A stretch of DNA of 64,000 nucleotides from Deinococcus arboris (GTDB taxonomy: Bacteria; Deinococcota; Deinococci; Deinococcales; Deinococcaceae): positions 1 through 64,000 of the forward strand of contig NZ_WQLB01000005.1 of the NCBI RefSeq assembly GCF_009755355.1, given 5' to 3'. Both the position numbers and the translations under genes were made by a program. The notes below the pieces were generated by a model that was given only the letters and a program-made list of their open reading frames with translations, ran no database searches and was not told where the DNA came from. How positions within the stretch are numbered: position 1 is the first letter of the stretch; each line of letters starts with the position of its first letter. Positions 49,304-60,387 of the stretch are shown here, piece by piece.

Positions 49304-49458
49304 GCCTGCCAAGATAGTGCGCCAAGATGAGACCAATCGGGAGAGCTGTTACAGGGGAGCGCGCAGAGTTTCATAGCGCCCATACACTCAGGGGCTATGC
49401 TGGGCGGCGAGCATGACCAAGCTGCCCCTTTTCTCACCGCGCCCCAGCAGGAGAGCGC

Positions 49459-50142
<684 letters not shown>

Positions 50143-50218
50143 GGGCCGCGAAGGGCGCTGTGGGGCCTGTTGATGGTGAACGGTTGAGAGTTGATGGAAT
50201 AGGGCTGTTCACCACCAA

Positions 50219-50240
50219 GCATCACCCATCACCCATCACC
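50219..50240 (+). repeat. Short tandem heptad repeat
   Basis: Three CATCACC units in a row lie between ftsE and ftsX, directly before the GGAGG ribosome site of ftsX; a looser GTTGATGG pair lies about 45 bases upstream. Confidence 0.6.
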
Positions 50241-50257
50241 CTGGCTGGAGGCCAGCC

Positions 50258-51117
<860 letters not shown>

Positions 51118-51121
<4 letters not shown>

Positions 51122-52572
51122 GCGCCCGCGCCTGGCTGCTATGTGCGGCGCTGCTGGGAGGCGGCCTGACTGCGTCTGGCCTGGCCCAGACCACCAGCGA
51201 GCGGCTCCAAACCCTGGAGCGCGACCTGCGTGAGCAGCGCCAGCTGAGCGCCGAGAAGGCCGCGCAACTGGCGCAGATTCGCAGCCGGATTGCCGGGCTC
51301 AGTGCCCAGCAGCAGGCTACCCTGACCCGGCTGGAAAGCCTGGCGCGGACCACCGGGCAACTGGAAAACGAACTGGCGACGGTGACGGCCCGCGTGGCCC
51401 TGGCCGAGCGCGCCCTGGCCGACACCGGCACCCAGCTGGGGGTCACCCAGACCCGCGTGACCCGGCTCCAGGGAGACGTGCGCCAGATTCTGCGCGCCCA
51501 GTACCGGGACCGCAGCGGGCGCTACCTGCAACTGCTGTCGCAGGCCCGCAGCCTGTCTGACCTGCTTATCCGCCTGCAATATGCCAACCGCGCTGGGGAG
51601 TACAACACCCTCGTTATCGAGACGCTGGCCGCCGAGGTCAAGATTCTAGAACGCCAGCGCACCGTCCAGGCGCAGCAGGCCCAGGAGCTCAGGACTTTAC
51701 AGGGCCAGCGGCAAGCCAAGCTGACCGCGCTGCGGGCCCAGCGCACCCAGCAAAACACCCTGCTGGCCAGCCTGCGCGCCAGCGAGGCCGGGCAGCGCAC
51801 CCTGGCGGCGCAGCGGCAGGCCGAGCAGGCGCTGGCGGCGCGCACCATCGACACGCTGGTGGCGCAGGTGCAGGCCGAGCAGACCCGCCTGGAGCAGGAG
51901 AGGCAGCGCCGCCTGGAAGAAGAGCGCCGCCGCCGAGAGGAAGAGGCCCGCCGTATCCGTGAAGCGCAGGAGCGCGCCCGCCTGGAAGCCGAGCGGCTGG
52001 CCCGCGTGCGCGCCGAGCAGGAGCGGCTGGCCCGGCAGCAGGCCGCCAGCCGCCTGGCCGCGCAGCAGCGTCAGGCGCAGATTCGGCAGGCCCAGCTGCG
52101 CGCCCAGCAGGCCCAGGCCCGCGAAACCCAGGTGCGCCAGGAGCAGGCCGCCCTGGCGCAGCGCCAGCAACAGGTGCAGGCCGCGCAGGCTCAGGTGCAG
52201 GTGCAGCTGGCGCCGCTGCCCGCGCAGACGGGCGCCCTGGGCTTTCCCCTGCCGGGGGGCCGGGTGTCGGCGCCCTACGGGGCCGGCGGCACGCCCTGGA
52301 CCGTGCTCTCTGGGGCCGAGCAGGTGGTCGCGGCCCTGGACGGCAACGTCCTGAGCGCCACCTACTACGCTTCCATTGGCGGCATCGTGCTGATGGATCA
52401 CGGCCCACTGGTCACGGTGTACATGGGCCTGCGCGACCTCTCGGTGGGCGTGGGGGACCGCGTGGCCAGAGGCGCGCCGCTGGGCACGGTGGGCGGCAGT
52501 TCGGTGATTGGACCGGGCAGCATGGCCTTTCAGGTACGCCGGGGCGGCGTCACCGTCGCGCCCACGTTCTGA
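51118..52572 (+). CDS. EnvC-like murein hydrolase activator (degenerate LytM domain)
   Basis: A 484-aa secreted protein: signal peptide (about 1-23), a very long Gln/Arg/Glu-rich coiled coil (about 25-360) and a C-terminal LytM fold. The expected peptidase zinc residues are absent: the H-x-x-x-D region has no histidine, VYMGLRDL replaces the YGHL motif, and SMAFQVRR replaces the HLHFEIR motif. The domain is therefore probably not a peptidase, like EnvC, which activates amidases. It overlaps ftsX by four bases, completing an FtsEX-EnvC operon. The partner amidase is not in the window. Confidence 0.9.
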
Positions 52573-52941
52573 AAGCGGCACCCGGAGCGGCCACCAAGCT
52601 TGTCCTTTGGCCGCTTCCTTGACGAACGCGGGGGCCGTCGCAGGCAGCAGCGCCGGTGGGGACGCCCCTGGCCCCAGGATAAAACTGGCCGCCGCCTCAG
52701 GCCGTCCCGGCTGTTTTCGGTAACGCACTCAAGTCACTCCGCTCCCGCAGAGACGGACTTTTCTTGCCATTCGCCGCTGCTGGCACTGAAGGGCGACCGG
52801 CTGGGCAGCGCTCTTGCCGACAGGCGGGCCCGTCTGATAACCTCCTTCGGTGCGTTCCCCGGTTGGCTGCTGACGGGCGCATGACCCCCGTACTCCTAAC
52901 GGGCGCTGCACCCTCATCTCCCCCAATCCGAGGTTCTTCAG
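52573..52941. other. 369-base gap upstream of rpsP
   Basis: No gene is seen. A plausible rpsP promoter lies at 52814-52843. The remaining 240 bases after the EnvC-like gene hold no recognised signal. Confidence 0.55.
52814..52843 (+). promoter_or_regulatory. Probable promoter of rpsP
   Basis: -35 TTGCCG (52814-52819), an 18-base spacer and -10 TAACCT (52838-52843), about 100 bases before the rpsP ATG. Confidence 0.55.
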
Positions 52942-53190
52942 ATGGTTAAGATTCGCCTGTCCCGCTTTGGTTCCACCCATAACCCCCACTACCGCATCGT
53001 CGTGACCGATGCCCGCCGCCCCCGCGACGGCGGCTACATCGAGAACCTGGGGCACTACGACCCCCGCAAGACGACTGAGAACTACCTGAAGGTGGACGCC
53101 GAGCGCGCCGCGTACTGGATTGCCCAGGGCGCCCAGCCCACCAACACCGCCCGCCGCCTGCTGAAGAGCCAGGGCGTCAAGGTCGCCTAA
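52942..53190 (+). CDS. rpsP: 30S ribosomal protein S16
   Basis: Ribosomal protein bS16, 82 aa. [20 protein letters not shown], then the [13 protein letters not shown] block, is the family pattern. It is first in the classical rpsP-khpA-rimM-trmD order. GAGG lies before the ATG. A terminator follows, so the next gene is also driven by its own promoter. Confidence 0.98.
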   Translation: MVKIRLSRFGSTHNPHYRIVVTDARRPRDGGYIENLGHYDPRKTTENYLKVDAERAAYWIAQGAQPTNTARRLLKSQGVKVA

Positions 53191-53324
53191 GCGGCGGGCT
53201 GGTTTTCCAGCCCGAGCGAAGCGAGCAGCCGTGGCTTAAGCGGCCGAAGTGAAGAGACTGGAAGGCCGTGCGCTCCAGTCCCGCAACGGAGAGCCGCGAC
53301 ACGTCATCTACCCAAGTCATCCAC

Positions 53325-53347
53325 AGACCCCTGCGGGGGTCTTTTTT
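53325..53347 (+). terminator. Terminator after rpsP, overlapping the next promoter
   Basis: AGACCCC (53325-53331) pairs with GGGGTCT (53336-53342), followed by five more Ts. The end of the T-run forms part of the -35 hexamer of the next gene. Confidence 0.9.
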
Positions 53348-53374
53348 GTTGTGCTGTGGCGCGCAGAGTACAAT
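53346..53374 (+). promoter_or_regulatory. Leaderless promoter of the khpA-rimM-trmD operon
   Basis: -35 TTGTTG (53346-53351), exactly 17 bases, -10 TACAAT (53369-53374), then seven bases to the ATG at 53382. Transcription should begin at the start codon. Confidence 0.75.
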
Positions 53375-53381
53375 GCCCAGG

Positions 53382-53621
53382 ATGAAAACTGACCCTGTTG
53401 ACCTGACCCTGTACCTCGCGCAGAGCGTGGTGGACCAGCCGGCGCTGGTGCGCGTAGCGCGGCGCGGCCCCACGGTCGTGGTGCGCGTGGGGCCCGGCGA
53501 GGAAGGCCGCCTGATTGGCCGCCAGGGCCGCGTGATTCAGGCCATCCGGACGCTGGTGCGCGCCGCTTCTGACCCGCGCGAGCGCCTGAATGTCGATCTG
53601 GACGCGCCCCGCAAAGCGTGA
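53382..53621 (+). CDS. khpA: KH-domain RNA-binding protein, KhpA/YlqC family
   Basis: A 79-aa single KH-domain protein. The RNA-gripping loop IGRQGRV (near 45-51) follows the VRVGPGEEGRL strand. In other bacteria it pairs with KhpB to bind RNA and affects cell elongation and division. Its place between rpsP and rimM is conserved. Its transcript is predicted to be leaderless. The stop codon overlaps the rimM start as GTGA. Confidence 0.9.
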   Translation: MKTDPVDLTLYLAQSVVDQPALVRVARRGPTVVVRVGPGEEGRLIGRQGRVIQAIRTLVRAASDPRERLNVDLDAPRKA

Positions 53622-54166
53622 CGGGCAGCACTAACCGCACCCGCCTGGGGTATTTTCTGGGGCCGCACGGCGTGCGCGGCGGCGTCAAGGTGTATGTGCT
53701 GGGTGACCCGGCGCAGCTGCTTGCCCTGGGCCGGGTATACGTGGAGAACCGGGGCTGGCTGCGGGTGCTGAAGGCCGAGCCTCTGTCCCCTGGCGTGGCG
53801 CTGCATCTGGCGGGCCTGACCACCCGGGAGGGCGCCGAGGACCTGCGGGGCCTGAATGTCTACGCCGCCGACGCCGAACTTCCTGTGCCTGAAGCGGGGG
53901 TGTACTACTACCACGAACTGCGCGGCCTGCGGGTGCTGGACGACAGCGGCACCGAGCTGGGTGAGGTGACGGACGCACAGGACGCCGGGCACCAGGACCT
54001 GCTGGTGGTGCGTCATGCTGGCGGCGAGTCATTCGTGCCGCTCCAGGCGCCCTATGTGGTGGTGAACCTGAATGCGGCGCAGCGCCCCGAGTCGGTCACA
54101 TTGACCGAAGATGCCCCGGCTGGGCTGCTGGGCGATGAGGATGAGGACGACACCGGGCATGAGTGA
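53618..54166 (+). CDS. rimM: Ribosome maturation factor RimM
   Basis: Aids 30S head assembly through binding S19, 182 aa. The N-terminal [17 protein letters not shown] and the C-terminal PRC-barrel region with [12 protein letters not shown] and the PLQAPYVV block identify it. GTG start at 53618 overlaps the khpA stop by four bases; trmD begins eight bases before its own stop. Translation of the three genes is therefore coupled. Confidence 0.95.
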   Translation: MTGSTNRTRLGYFLGPHGVRGGVKVYVLGDPAQLLALGRVYVENRGWLRVLKAEPLSPGVALHLAGLTTREGAEDLRGLNVYAADAELPVPEAGVYYYHELRGLRVLDDSGTELGEVTDAQDAGHQDLLVVRHAGGESFVPLQAPYVVVNLNAAQRPESVTLTEDAPAGLLGDEDEDDTGHE

Positions 54167-54986
54167 GCCCCTGGCGACCTCGCCCCTCACCTTTTCCTTC
54201 CTGACGCTGTTTCCCGAGTTGCTGGCCCCCTTTGCCGCCGAGGCGATTGTGGGCAAAGCCCAGGCCCGAGGGCTGGTGCAGGTACAGCTCGTCAATCTGC
54301 GCGACTTTGCCGCCAACAAGCACCTGAAGGTGGACGACACGCCCTACGGTGGCGGCGCCGGCATGGTCATTCGCGCCGATGTCGCTGGGCGCGCGCTGGA
54401 GAGCTTGCCCCCCGCCGACGAGGTGATTCTGTTCAGCCCGGCGGGGCAGCGCTTTACGCAGGCGGTGGCCGAGGAACTGGCCCAGAAAACCCACCTGGTC
54501 TTCCTGTGTGGCCGTTACGAGGGCTTTGACGCGCGGGTCGAGACGCTCGTCACGCGCGAGCTGAGCATTGGCGACTTCGTGATGATGGGTGGGGAGGCCG
54601 CCGCCGCTTGCGTACTCGAAGCGGTGGCGCGTCTGCGCCCAGGCGTGCTGGGCGACCCCGAGTCTCACCAGATGGATTCGTTCAGTTCGGGGCTGCTGGA
54701 CTACCCGGAGTACACCCGCCCCCCCGAATGGCGTGGCCAGCCTGTCCCCGAGGTTTTGCGTGGTGGGCATCACGCGGCGGTGGCGGCCTGGCGACGCGAG
54801 CAGGCGCTGACCCGTACCCTGGCCCGGCGACCCGACCTCCTGACAGCCGCCCCACTGACGCCACAGGACAGCGCGGTGCTGTTGGGCCTGGGGGTCACGC
54901 CAGAGCAGCTGACCGCCTGGGGCGCGCCGCCACCGCCAGTTCCCAAACGCCAGCGCAGGCCAAAGCGTCCTGTCCAACCGGACTAG
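54159..54986 (+). CDS. trmD: tRNA (guanine-37-N1)-methyltransferase
   Basis: Methylates G37 of tRNAs with SAM to prevent frameshifting, 275 aa. The trefoil-knot signatures are clear: [35 protein letters not shown] and [14 protein letters not shown]. The start overlaps rimM by eight bases, and the internal ATG at 54111 is rejected because the [19 protein letters not shown] start fits the family. The C-terminal tail ([15 protein letters not shown]) is basic and longer than usual. Confidence 0.95.
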   Translation: MSEPLATSPLTFSFLTLFPELLAPFAAEAIVGKAQARGLVQVQLVNLRDFAANKHLKVDDTPYGGGAGMVIRADVAGRALESLPPADEVILFSPAGQRFTQAVAEELAQKTHLVFLCGRYEGFDARVETLVTRELSIGDFVMMGGEAAAACVLEAVARLRPGVLGDPESHQMDSFSSGLLDYPEYTRPPEWRGQPVPEVLRGGHHAAVAAWRREQALTRTLARRPDLLTAAPLTPQDSAVLLGLGVTPEQLTAWGAPPPPVPKRQRRPKRPVQPD

Positions 54987-55088
54987 CACCTTTCTGATGA
55001 ATTCTGAGCGCCAGATGGTCAGAAAACCCGCATTCCGGCAGCGTTTGTGTGGTCTGTACCCAAGTTGCCTGTGCCCATTGGGCGCACC

Positions 55089-55685
55089 ATGACGCCTATG
55101 CGCGTGCCGCTGTTTCCCCTTCCCAATCTGGTGCTGTTTCCAGGGGTGCTGCTGCCGCTGTACGTCTTCGAGCCGCGTTACCGCGCCCTGCTGGCAGACG
55201 TGCAAGCCAGTGGAGGCCCGTTTGGCATCGTGCGGATTCTGGAGTCGGCGCAGGAATCCTCCAAACCGTTCCATGAACGGGTCTCGCTGGTGGGCACGCT
55301 GGCCCACCTTCAGCAGGCCCAGGGCCACGAGGACGGCACCAGCACCATTCTGGTTGGCGGCGGCGAGCGTTTTGAGGTGCAGAGCTTTGACTTCGGTACT
55401 CCTTACCTGTCGGCCGAAGTCAAACCCTGGCCGCTGCCCGCCGACGGTGCAGAGGACGGGCTGGCGCGTGAGCTGCTGTCGGCCCTGCTGCGGCTCAATC
55501 CAGATCGGGCCGACGCTCTGGGTCAGAATGCCCCGGACGACCCGCTGCTGCTGAGCAGCTACGCCGCCGCCAACTTGCCTCTCAGCGCCACCCAGCGCGA
55601 GGCGGCCCTGCGTGCGCCGACTCTGCGCGCCCGCCTGGACCTCCTGCTGGCCCAGGTGCCTCAGCAAGCCAAACTGCTGAATTAG
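55089..55685 (+). CDS. LON N-terminal domain protein
   Basis: A 198-aa protein with the Lon substrate-binding domain alone: [31 protein letters not shown] at the start, then [11 protein letters not shown]. It has no ATPase or protease domain. Such short proteins are widespread and of uncertain role, perhaps substrate adaptors. Start ATG 55089, with 55098 as an alternative; an in-frame ATG at 55047 lies before the conserved region. Its stop codon lies at the edge of repeat copy E. Confidence 0.88.
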   Translation: MTPMRVPLFPLPNLVLFPGVLLPLYVFEPRYRALLADVQASGGPFGIVRILESAQESSKPFHERVSLVGTLAHLQQAQGHEDGTSTILVGGGERFEVQSFDFGTPYLSAEVKPWPLPADGAEDGLARELLSALLRLNPDRADALGQNAPDDPLLLSSYAAANLPLSATQREAALRAPTLRARLDLLLAQVPQQAKLLN

Positions 55686-55834
55686 TAGAGCCTCAGATTG
55701 AATCGTCTAGAAAAACGCTTGAATCCAAGCGGATTTGAAAAGCTGTTCCGCAGCGGGAGCAAAACGGGTTCTGGGTGTAGCGTGTGCAAATCGGCGCTCG
55801 CCCAATTTGGAAATGAAATAGATGGAATCTGTAT
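55683..55834 (-). repeat. Dispersed repeat, copy E (MITE-like family), minus strand
   Basis: Read on the minus strand it starts ATACAGATTCC (one change from copy D) and contains CCAAATTGGGC-GAG-GCCG-TTTGC as in copy A, CAGAACCCGTTTT as in copy D, and AGCTTTTCAAATCCGCTTGG with CGATTCAATC as in copy B. It joins all sub-blocks of the family in one element. Confidence 0.8.
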
Positions 55835-56153
55835 CAAAGATTGATTCCGAGCCAGAGGGGATTGAGGGGAAAGGCAAAGCGCCCGCTCTGCAACCGCAGG
55901 GAGGTTCTGGTGCCATCCCGAGACCTCAGCCAGCCAGGTCAATGAACCCGGCGCCTAGCTCGGATAACACTGGGGCGAACCACCCTATGAGGCTGACTCT
56001 CCTCAATCAGGTGGTGACGCACGCGAACTGGACCGTAGCATTTCCCTGCCACCCAGGTCACTGTCAGAAAACGTCCCTTCAGCCGGCCTGACCCCGCGAA
56101 AGTGCCGCGCGGCCCGGTCTCCCTGCCCCCGGCTCTGGTAGCCTGTGCCCCGC
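55686..56153. other. 468-base gap before recG
   Basis: Its first 150 bases are repeat copy E. The rest shows no gene. TAGCCT at 56139-56144, nine bases before the recG start, is a possible -10. Confidence 0.6.
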
Positions 56154-58493
56154 ATGGCGACCGTGGCGGAACTTCGGGAGAAACTGCGGCGGCCCCTCCT
56201 GGCGGAGTTGAATGCGGGCTGCCAGAACCGCGTGGTGGCGGGCGGTGTGGACAAGCTGCTGGCCTCGCCGCTGGGCAATCCGTTCCCGAAAGTACGCGAA
56301 GAGCTGACTGGCTACGCCGAGCTGGGCCAGCCCGACCGGGAAGCAGCCCTGAAACGCGCTCTGGCCCTCCTGACTGAAACACCGAAAGCGGCCGCCCGCG
56401 CCCCCAAAGCCGCCCGTCAGGCCGTGCCCACCGCCCAGCCGGGCGAGCGCCTGGCCCCCGACACGCCGGTGGCGCGGCTGGACACCGGCCCCGGCGGCGC
56501 GCGCAAATTGCAGTCGCTGGGCCTGCACCTGCTGCGCGATGTCCTGCACGCCTACCCCCACCGCCATGAAGACCGCCGCGCCCTGCCGGACCTGTCGCAG
56601 GTCGAAGAAGGCCAGAAGGTCACGGTGGCGGGCCGCGTGGTGGCCAAGTCGCGCCGCAGCCCCAAGCCCGGCATGATGATTCTGGATGTGACGCTGGAAA
56701 CCCCGGCAGGCGGCCGCGTCAAGGCCACCTGGTTTAATCAGCCGTGGGTCGAAAAGCAGCTGCGGGAGGGCGCGCAGCTGGTACTGACGGGGCGCGTTAA
56801 AAAGTTTGGCCGCTCGGTGCAGCTGGGCGTGGAACACCTGGAAACGCTGGACGGCGCGCAGGACAGCCTCAGCACCGGGCGCATCGTGGGCGTGTATGAC
56901 AGCAAGGAAGGCATTTCGCAGGAGTTCCTGCGCCGCGCCGCGCACCGCGCCCTGCAGGCGGCCCCGCCTGACGATTACCTGCCGGCCCACTGGCGGCGGC
57001 AGTACAGCCTGACCGACCTGGCCGACGCCCTCTGGGGCATTCATTTTCCGCACGATGAAGACCATCTGCGGCGCGGCAACACCCGGCTGCGCTTTGACGA
57101 ATACCTGTTTCTGGAACTGCGGATGCTGCTGCAGGGCGAAGACGCCGTGCTGCAAGGCAAACGCTTTCAGGCCAGCGGCGACGACATTCATACTTTTGAG
57201 GCGGCGCTCCCCTTCCGCTTCACGAACGCGCAGCGGCGGGTGCTACTGGAAATCACCGACGACATGCGCAGCGAGCGCCAGATGGCCCGCTTGGTGCAGG
57301 GCGACGTGGGCAGCGGCAAAACGGCCGTGGCCGCCTGCGCGCTGTACCTCGCCGTGCGCGACGGCTACCAGGGCGCCCTGATGGCCCCCACCGAGATTCT
57401 GGCGCGGCAGCACTACGCGAACCTCCGCGGCTACCTGGGGCAGCTGGATGTGCGCGTGGGCCTCCTGATTGGCGCCATGACGGCCAGGGCCAAGCTGGAG
57501 ATGCAGACCCGCATTGCAGAAGGCGAGGTGGACGTGGTGGTGGGCACCCAGGCCCTGATTCAGGACAACGTGCGCTTTGACCACCTGGGCCTGGCCGTGG
57601 TAGACGAGGAACACCGCTTTGGGGTGCAGCAGCGGCGCAAATTACTGGCCGGACGCCCCGACGTGCTGGTGATGTCGGCCACACCTATTCCACGCAGCCT
57701 CGCCCTGACGGCTTACGGCGACCTGGAACTGAGCATCATTGACGAGTTGCCGCCGGGCCGCACGCCGATTGAAACCAAGCTGATTCAGGACAACTTCCGG
57801 CAGCAGGCGTACGGCTTTGTCATGCGCCAGATTCGGGAAGGGCGGCAGGCCTTTGTGGTCACGGCGCTGATTGAAGAAAACGACACCCTGGAACTGCTGG
57901 CCGCCACCCAGCTGGCCGACGACCTGAAAACCATCCTGCCCGAAGCCCGCATAGACCTGCTGCACGGCAAGATGCCGGCGGCTGAAAAAGACCACGTGAT
58001 GGACCGCTTCCGGGCGCACGAGTTCGACATTCTGGTGTCCACGACCGTCATTGAGGTGGGGGTGGACGTCCCCAACGCCACAGTCATGGTCATTGAAAAC
58101 GCCGAGCGCTTCGGCCTGGCCCAGTTGCACCAGTTGCGGGGGCGGGTGGGCCGTGGCAGCGCGCAGAGTTACTGTGTCCTGATTGCCGGCGAACACAGCA
58201 AGAAAACCCGCCAACGCCTGAAAATTATTGAGGGCAGCACCGACGGCTTCGTGATTGCCGAGGCGGACCTGAAGCTGCGCGGCCCCGGCGAACTGCGCGG
58301 CACCCGCCAGAGCGGGATTCCCGACCTCAGGCTGGCCGACCTGGCCAACGACGCCGACATTATCGAGCAGGCCCGCGCCCTGGCCAAACACATCCTGGCC
58401 CACGACCCAAAACTGGAACATCCCCGGCTCCAGTACCTGCGCAGCGAACTGCAAAACCGCAGCCAGAGCGTGGCGTACAGGGAAGTGATTTAG
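56154..58493 (+). CDS. recG: ATP-dependent DNA helicase RecG
   Basis: Remodels stalled replication forks and branched recombination intermediates, 779 aa. It has an N-terminal extension and wedge (OB) domain (near 155-260), Walker [11 protein letters not shown] (near 384-393), the DEEHRFG box, [12 protein letters not shown], motif V region [22 protein letters not shown] and the QLRGRVGRG motif VI. The length and basic N-terminal linker ([13 protein letters not shown]) fit Deinococcus RecG. The start lies nine bases after TAGCCT with no ribosome site. It is important to the radiation-repair biology of the group. Confidence 0.97.
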   Translation: MATVAELREKLRRPLLAELNAGCQNRVVAGGVDKLLASPLGNPFPKVREELTGYAELGQPDREAALKRALALLTETPKAAARAPKAARQAVPTAQPGERLAPDTPVARLDTGPGGARKLQSLGLHLLRDVLHAYPHRHEDRRALPDLSQVEEGQKVTVAGRVVAKSRRSPKPGMMILDVTLETPAGGRVKATWFNQPWVEKQLREGAQLVLTGRVKKFGRSVQLGVEHLETLDGAQDSLSTGRIVGVYDSKEGISQEFLRRAAHRALQAAPPDDYLPAHWRRQYSLTDLADALWGIHFPHDEDHLRRGNTRLRFDEYLFLELRMLLQGEDAVLQGKRFQASGDDIHTFEAALPFRFTNAQRRVLLEITDDMRSERQMARLVQGDVGSGKTAVAACALYLAVRDGYQGALMAPTEILARQHYANLRGYLGQLDVRVGLLIGAMTARAKLEMQTRIAEGEVDVVVGTQALIQDNVRFDHLGLAVVDEEHRFGVQQRRKLLAGRPDVLVMSATPIPRSLALTAYGDLELSIIDELPPGRTPIETKLIQDNFRQQAYGFVMRQIREGRQAFVVTALIEENDTLELLAATQLADDLKTILPEARIDLLHGKMPAAEKDHVMDRFRAHEFDILVSTTVIEVGVDVPNATVMVIENAERFGLAQLHQLRGRVGRGSAQSYCVLIAGEHSKKTRQRLKIIEGSTDGFVIAEADLKLRGPGELRGTRQSGIPDLRLADLANDADIIEQARALAKHILAHDPKLEHPRLQYLRSELQNRSQSVAYREVI

Positions 58494-58518
58494 CAGCAGA
58501 CCCTTTCAGAGGTACCTG

Positions 58519-58716
58519 ATGTACATTGCAAACTTCACTAACATTGGCATTGGAGAGGAAATCATCAAGGAGATTCTGCGCCTGTATGTTGACCTAGCCT
58601 AATCACATGGTGGCTTCGGTCATGGCTGCGATAGGTCTGCATTTGACCCTTTCCACTTTGTCAATGCTGCTGCAGCCGCAGACCTTTCGGAACACCATCT
58701 CCTCGACTTTGACCTT
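58519..58716 (+). pseudogene. Possible broken 5' part of the HAD gene
   Basis: ATG 58519 opens MYIANFTNIGIGEEIIKEIL and stops at TAA 58600 after 27 codons. The same frame then stays open without a stop into the HAD gene (SHGGFGHGCDRSAFDPFHF, then SEHHLLDFDLLRQ). The open tail looks like protein, so the TAA may be a nonsense mutation in a longer ancestral gene. The alternative is a chance 27-codon ORF. The sequence is clearly A/T-richer than the rest of the window. Confidence 0.4.
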
Positions 58717-59394
58717 TTGCGCCAGGGAGCGGCGGTTTCTATCCTCTGTGGGGTCTACGACCATTGGTGCGAGGTCGAAGACTTCTCTAAGGAATCGGCA
58801 TGGATGACCAATCTTCGAATGGCTTTATCGAACGGGACTTTTACCTACGTTCCCGAAACCAAAGCAGCTCTAGAAGAGCTACTCCACCGCAATCCTTCTT
58901 TCTCAGATGCTTGGGTGGCTCCTCTCTTCCAAGAACTCTATGACCTCTATGTCGCGAGTTACTTTCGCAGGTTGGCTGAGCGCAGCGCTGAGGCACGTCG
59001 GATGGAAGCACAGGCTTTAATACATAAAGCTCCTCCGCTCGTTGTCTATGTGGACATAGACGAGACCCTAATTCGCAATGTGGGGCGCTCGCGTATTCCC
59101 ATTCCGGCGGCCGTGCAGCATGTGCGCGATCTGGCCACGCAGGGCGCCGAGCTGTACTGCTGGAGTTCGGGCGGCGCGGCCTACGCCCGCGAGAGTGCGC
59201 ACGAAGTTGGCCTGGAAGCTCTTTTCACGGCCTTTTTGCCCAAACCCCAGGTCATGCTGGACGACCAGCCCGTGAGTACCTGGCGGCGCCTGGTGCAGGT
59301 GCATCCGCTGAGTTGTGAGGGCGAGACCGTGGCTTCTTACCGGGCGCGGCTGTCCAGGCCTCTGTCCCTAAGCGAGCCCACTGAAGAACGCTGA
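58717..59394 (+). CDS. HAD-superfamily protein with A/T-rich N-terminal half
   Basis: A 225-aa protein (from TTG 58717; ATG 58804 with AAGGA upstream is a good alternative). The first 110 residues are unrecognised and helical (LEELLHRNPSFSDAWVAPLFQ). The second half has the HAD motif VYVDIDETLIRN, with its nucleophile Asp pair, and WSSGG, and is reminiscent of HAD hydrolase or polynucleotide phosphatase folds. Bases change sharply near 59080: A/T-rich codons (TTA, CTA, ATA) before, typical GC-rich codons after. The enzyme substrate is unknown. It probably arose by recombination; see findings. Confidence 0.7.
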   Translation: MRQGAAVSILCGVYDHWCEVEDFSKESAWMTNLRMALSNGTFTYVPETKAALEELLHRNPSFSDAWVAPLFQELYDLYVASYFRRLAERSAEARRMEAQALIHKAPPLVVYVDIDETLIRNVGRSRIPIPAAVQHVRDLATQGAELYCWSSGGAAYARESAHEVGLEALFTAFLPKPQVMLDDQPVSTWRRLVQVHPLSCEGETVASYRARLSRPLSLSEPTEER

Positions 59395-59742
59395 GGCGGG
59401 CGCTGATCTAGAGCGGTCTTCTCCAACAGGGTAGCCAGTCTGTCTACGACAGCTCTGGGCTTGCGGCTCGTCTAGATTCTGCGATTCCAGGGTTGGTCAG
59501 GCGACTTCTTGAGATCAGGGCTAATGAGCGCAGGACGGCAGGCCTCAGAAAGCCAAGCATAGACCGCTTGACTACCAACGGCCGCTCTGGACTGCCACCC
59601 CCAGGACATTCTTCTTGGTAATCACCAACAGGACAGGCAAATAATGAACATGTTCAGTTTTGACCGTGTTCATAAGTAGGCGTGTCGAGTTGCGCATTTC
59701 CTGCTCAGTTGCCGGTGCTACCCACGGAAGTAAAGGAGCCAG
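59395..59742. other. 348-base gap upstream of the tetR-type gene
   Basis: It is moderately A/T-rich and shows no gene. Near its right end is the palindrome region at 59644-59673 with TTGACC, a likely operator/promoter. The first 200 bases hold nothing I recognise. Confidence 0.55.
59644..59673 (+). promoter_or_regulatory. Operator-like palindromes at the tetR-type promoter
   Basis: TGAACATGTTCA (59645-59656) is a perfect 12-bp palindrome. The same half-site recurs as TGTTCAT (59667-59673), so ATGAACA and TGTTCAT also form an outer inverted repeat with 16 bases between. A TTGACC -35-like hexamer (59660-59665) sits inside. This arrangement fits autorepression by the TetR-family product encoded 70 bases downstream. 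Confidence 0.7.
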
Positions 59743-60387
59743 ATGACGGAAGATTTAGCGTTGCCAGGGGTCAGCCGCCGCGAGCGGCACAAACAGGACA
59801 AGCAGGAACGTCTCCGTGCGGCGGCCTTCCATCTGTTCACCCAACAGGGCTACGAAGCCACCACCATTCGCCAGATCGCTGATGAGGCCGACCTCGCCAC
59901 AGGGACCGTCTTCCGCTACGCCACCGACAAGGCCGACCTGCTGCTGATGGTTTTCCATGACGTAATTGCCCGCACCGCCGAACGCGCGCTGGCGCCAGGC
60001 CAGCTGGACGGCCCGCTTCCCGAGGTCCTGCCCCAACTGTTCGAGCCGTTTTTTGAGTTTTACCAGCAGCATCAGGTGCTCTCAAAGGATTTCCTGCGAT
60101 TGACCCTGTTTCACCAGAGCCCCTGGCGGGACCGGGAGATGCAGCAGGCACGCGACTTTGTGGACCGGGTGGGTCTTCTTCTCCGGGACCGGCAGGCCAC
60201 TGGCGAGGTGGCGCCAGACCTGAATCTTCAGACTGCTGCCCTGGCCATCTTTGCGCTGTATCAGGTCTGTCTGGTGGGCTGGCTGACGGGTGGAACCTCG
60301 CTGGAAGCTGCGCGCGCTCAGCTCGCCGCGCTGCTTCACCTGCACTGCCGGGCACTTCGCCCCAGCGCCCCAGAGGACGGCGCATGA
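59743..60387 (+). CDS. TetR-family transcriptional regulator
   Basis: A 214-aa one-component repressor. The N-terminal helix-turn-helix (AAFHLFTQQGYEATTIRQIADEADLATGTVFRYATDKADLLLMVF, residues about 26-70) is of the TetR type, with a ligand-binding helical C-terminal part. AAGGAG lies before the ATG. It overlaps the FAD monooxygenase gene by four bases (ATGA), so it probably senses the monooxygenase substrate and represses its own operon at the palindrome site upstream. Confidence 0.92.
   Translation: MTEDLALPGVSRRERHKQDKQERLRAAAFHLFTQQGYEATTIRQIADEADLATGTVFRYATDKADLLLMVFHDVIARTAERALAPGQLDGPLPEVLPQLFEPFFEFYQQHQVLSKDFLRLTLFHQSPWRDREMQQARDFVDRVGLLLRDRQATGEVAPDLNLQTAALAIFALYQVCLVGWLTGGTSLEAARAQLAALLHLHCRALRPSAPEDGA

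Noticed and set aside
50219..50240. CRISPR-like repeat
   Set aside because: Units are 7 bases and contiguous with no spacers; not a CRISPR array.
53213..53230. Sixth repeat copy after rpsP
   Set aside because: Only CGAGCGAAGCGAGCAG matches the inner part of copy D in reverse; too short and a common palindromic motif, so not counted.
59644..59673. Radiation/desiccation response motif (RDRM)
   Set aside because: The palindrome does not match the TTATGTCATTGACATAA-type motif known in Deinococcus; it is better explained as a TetR operator. No RDRM was seen elsewhere in the window.
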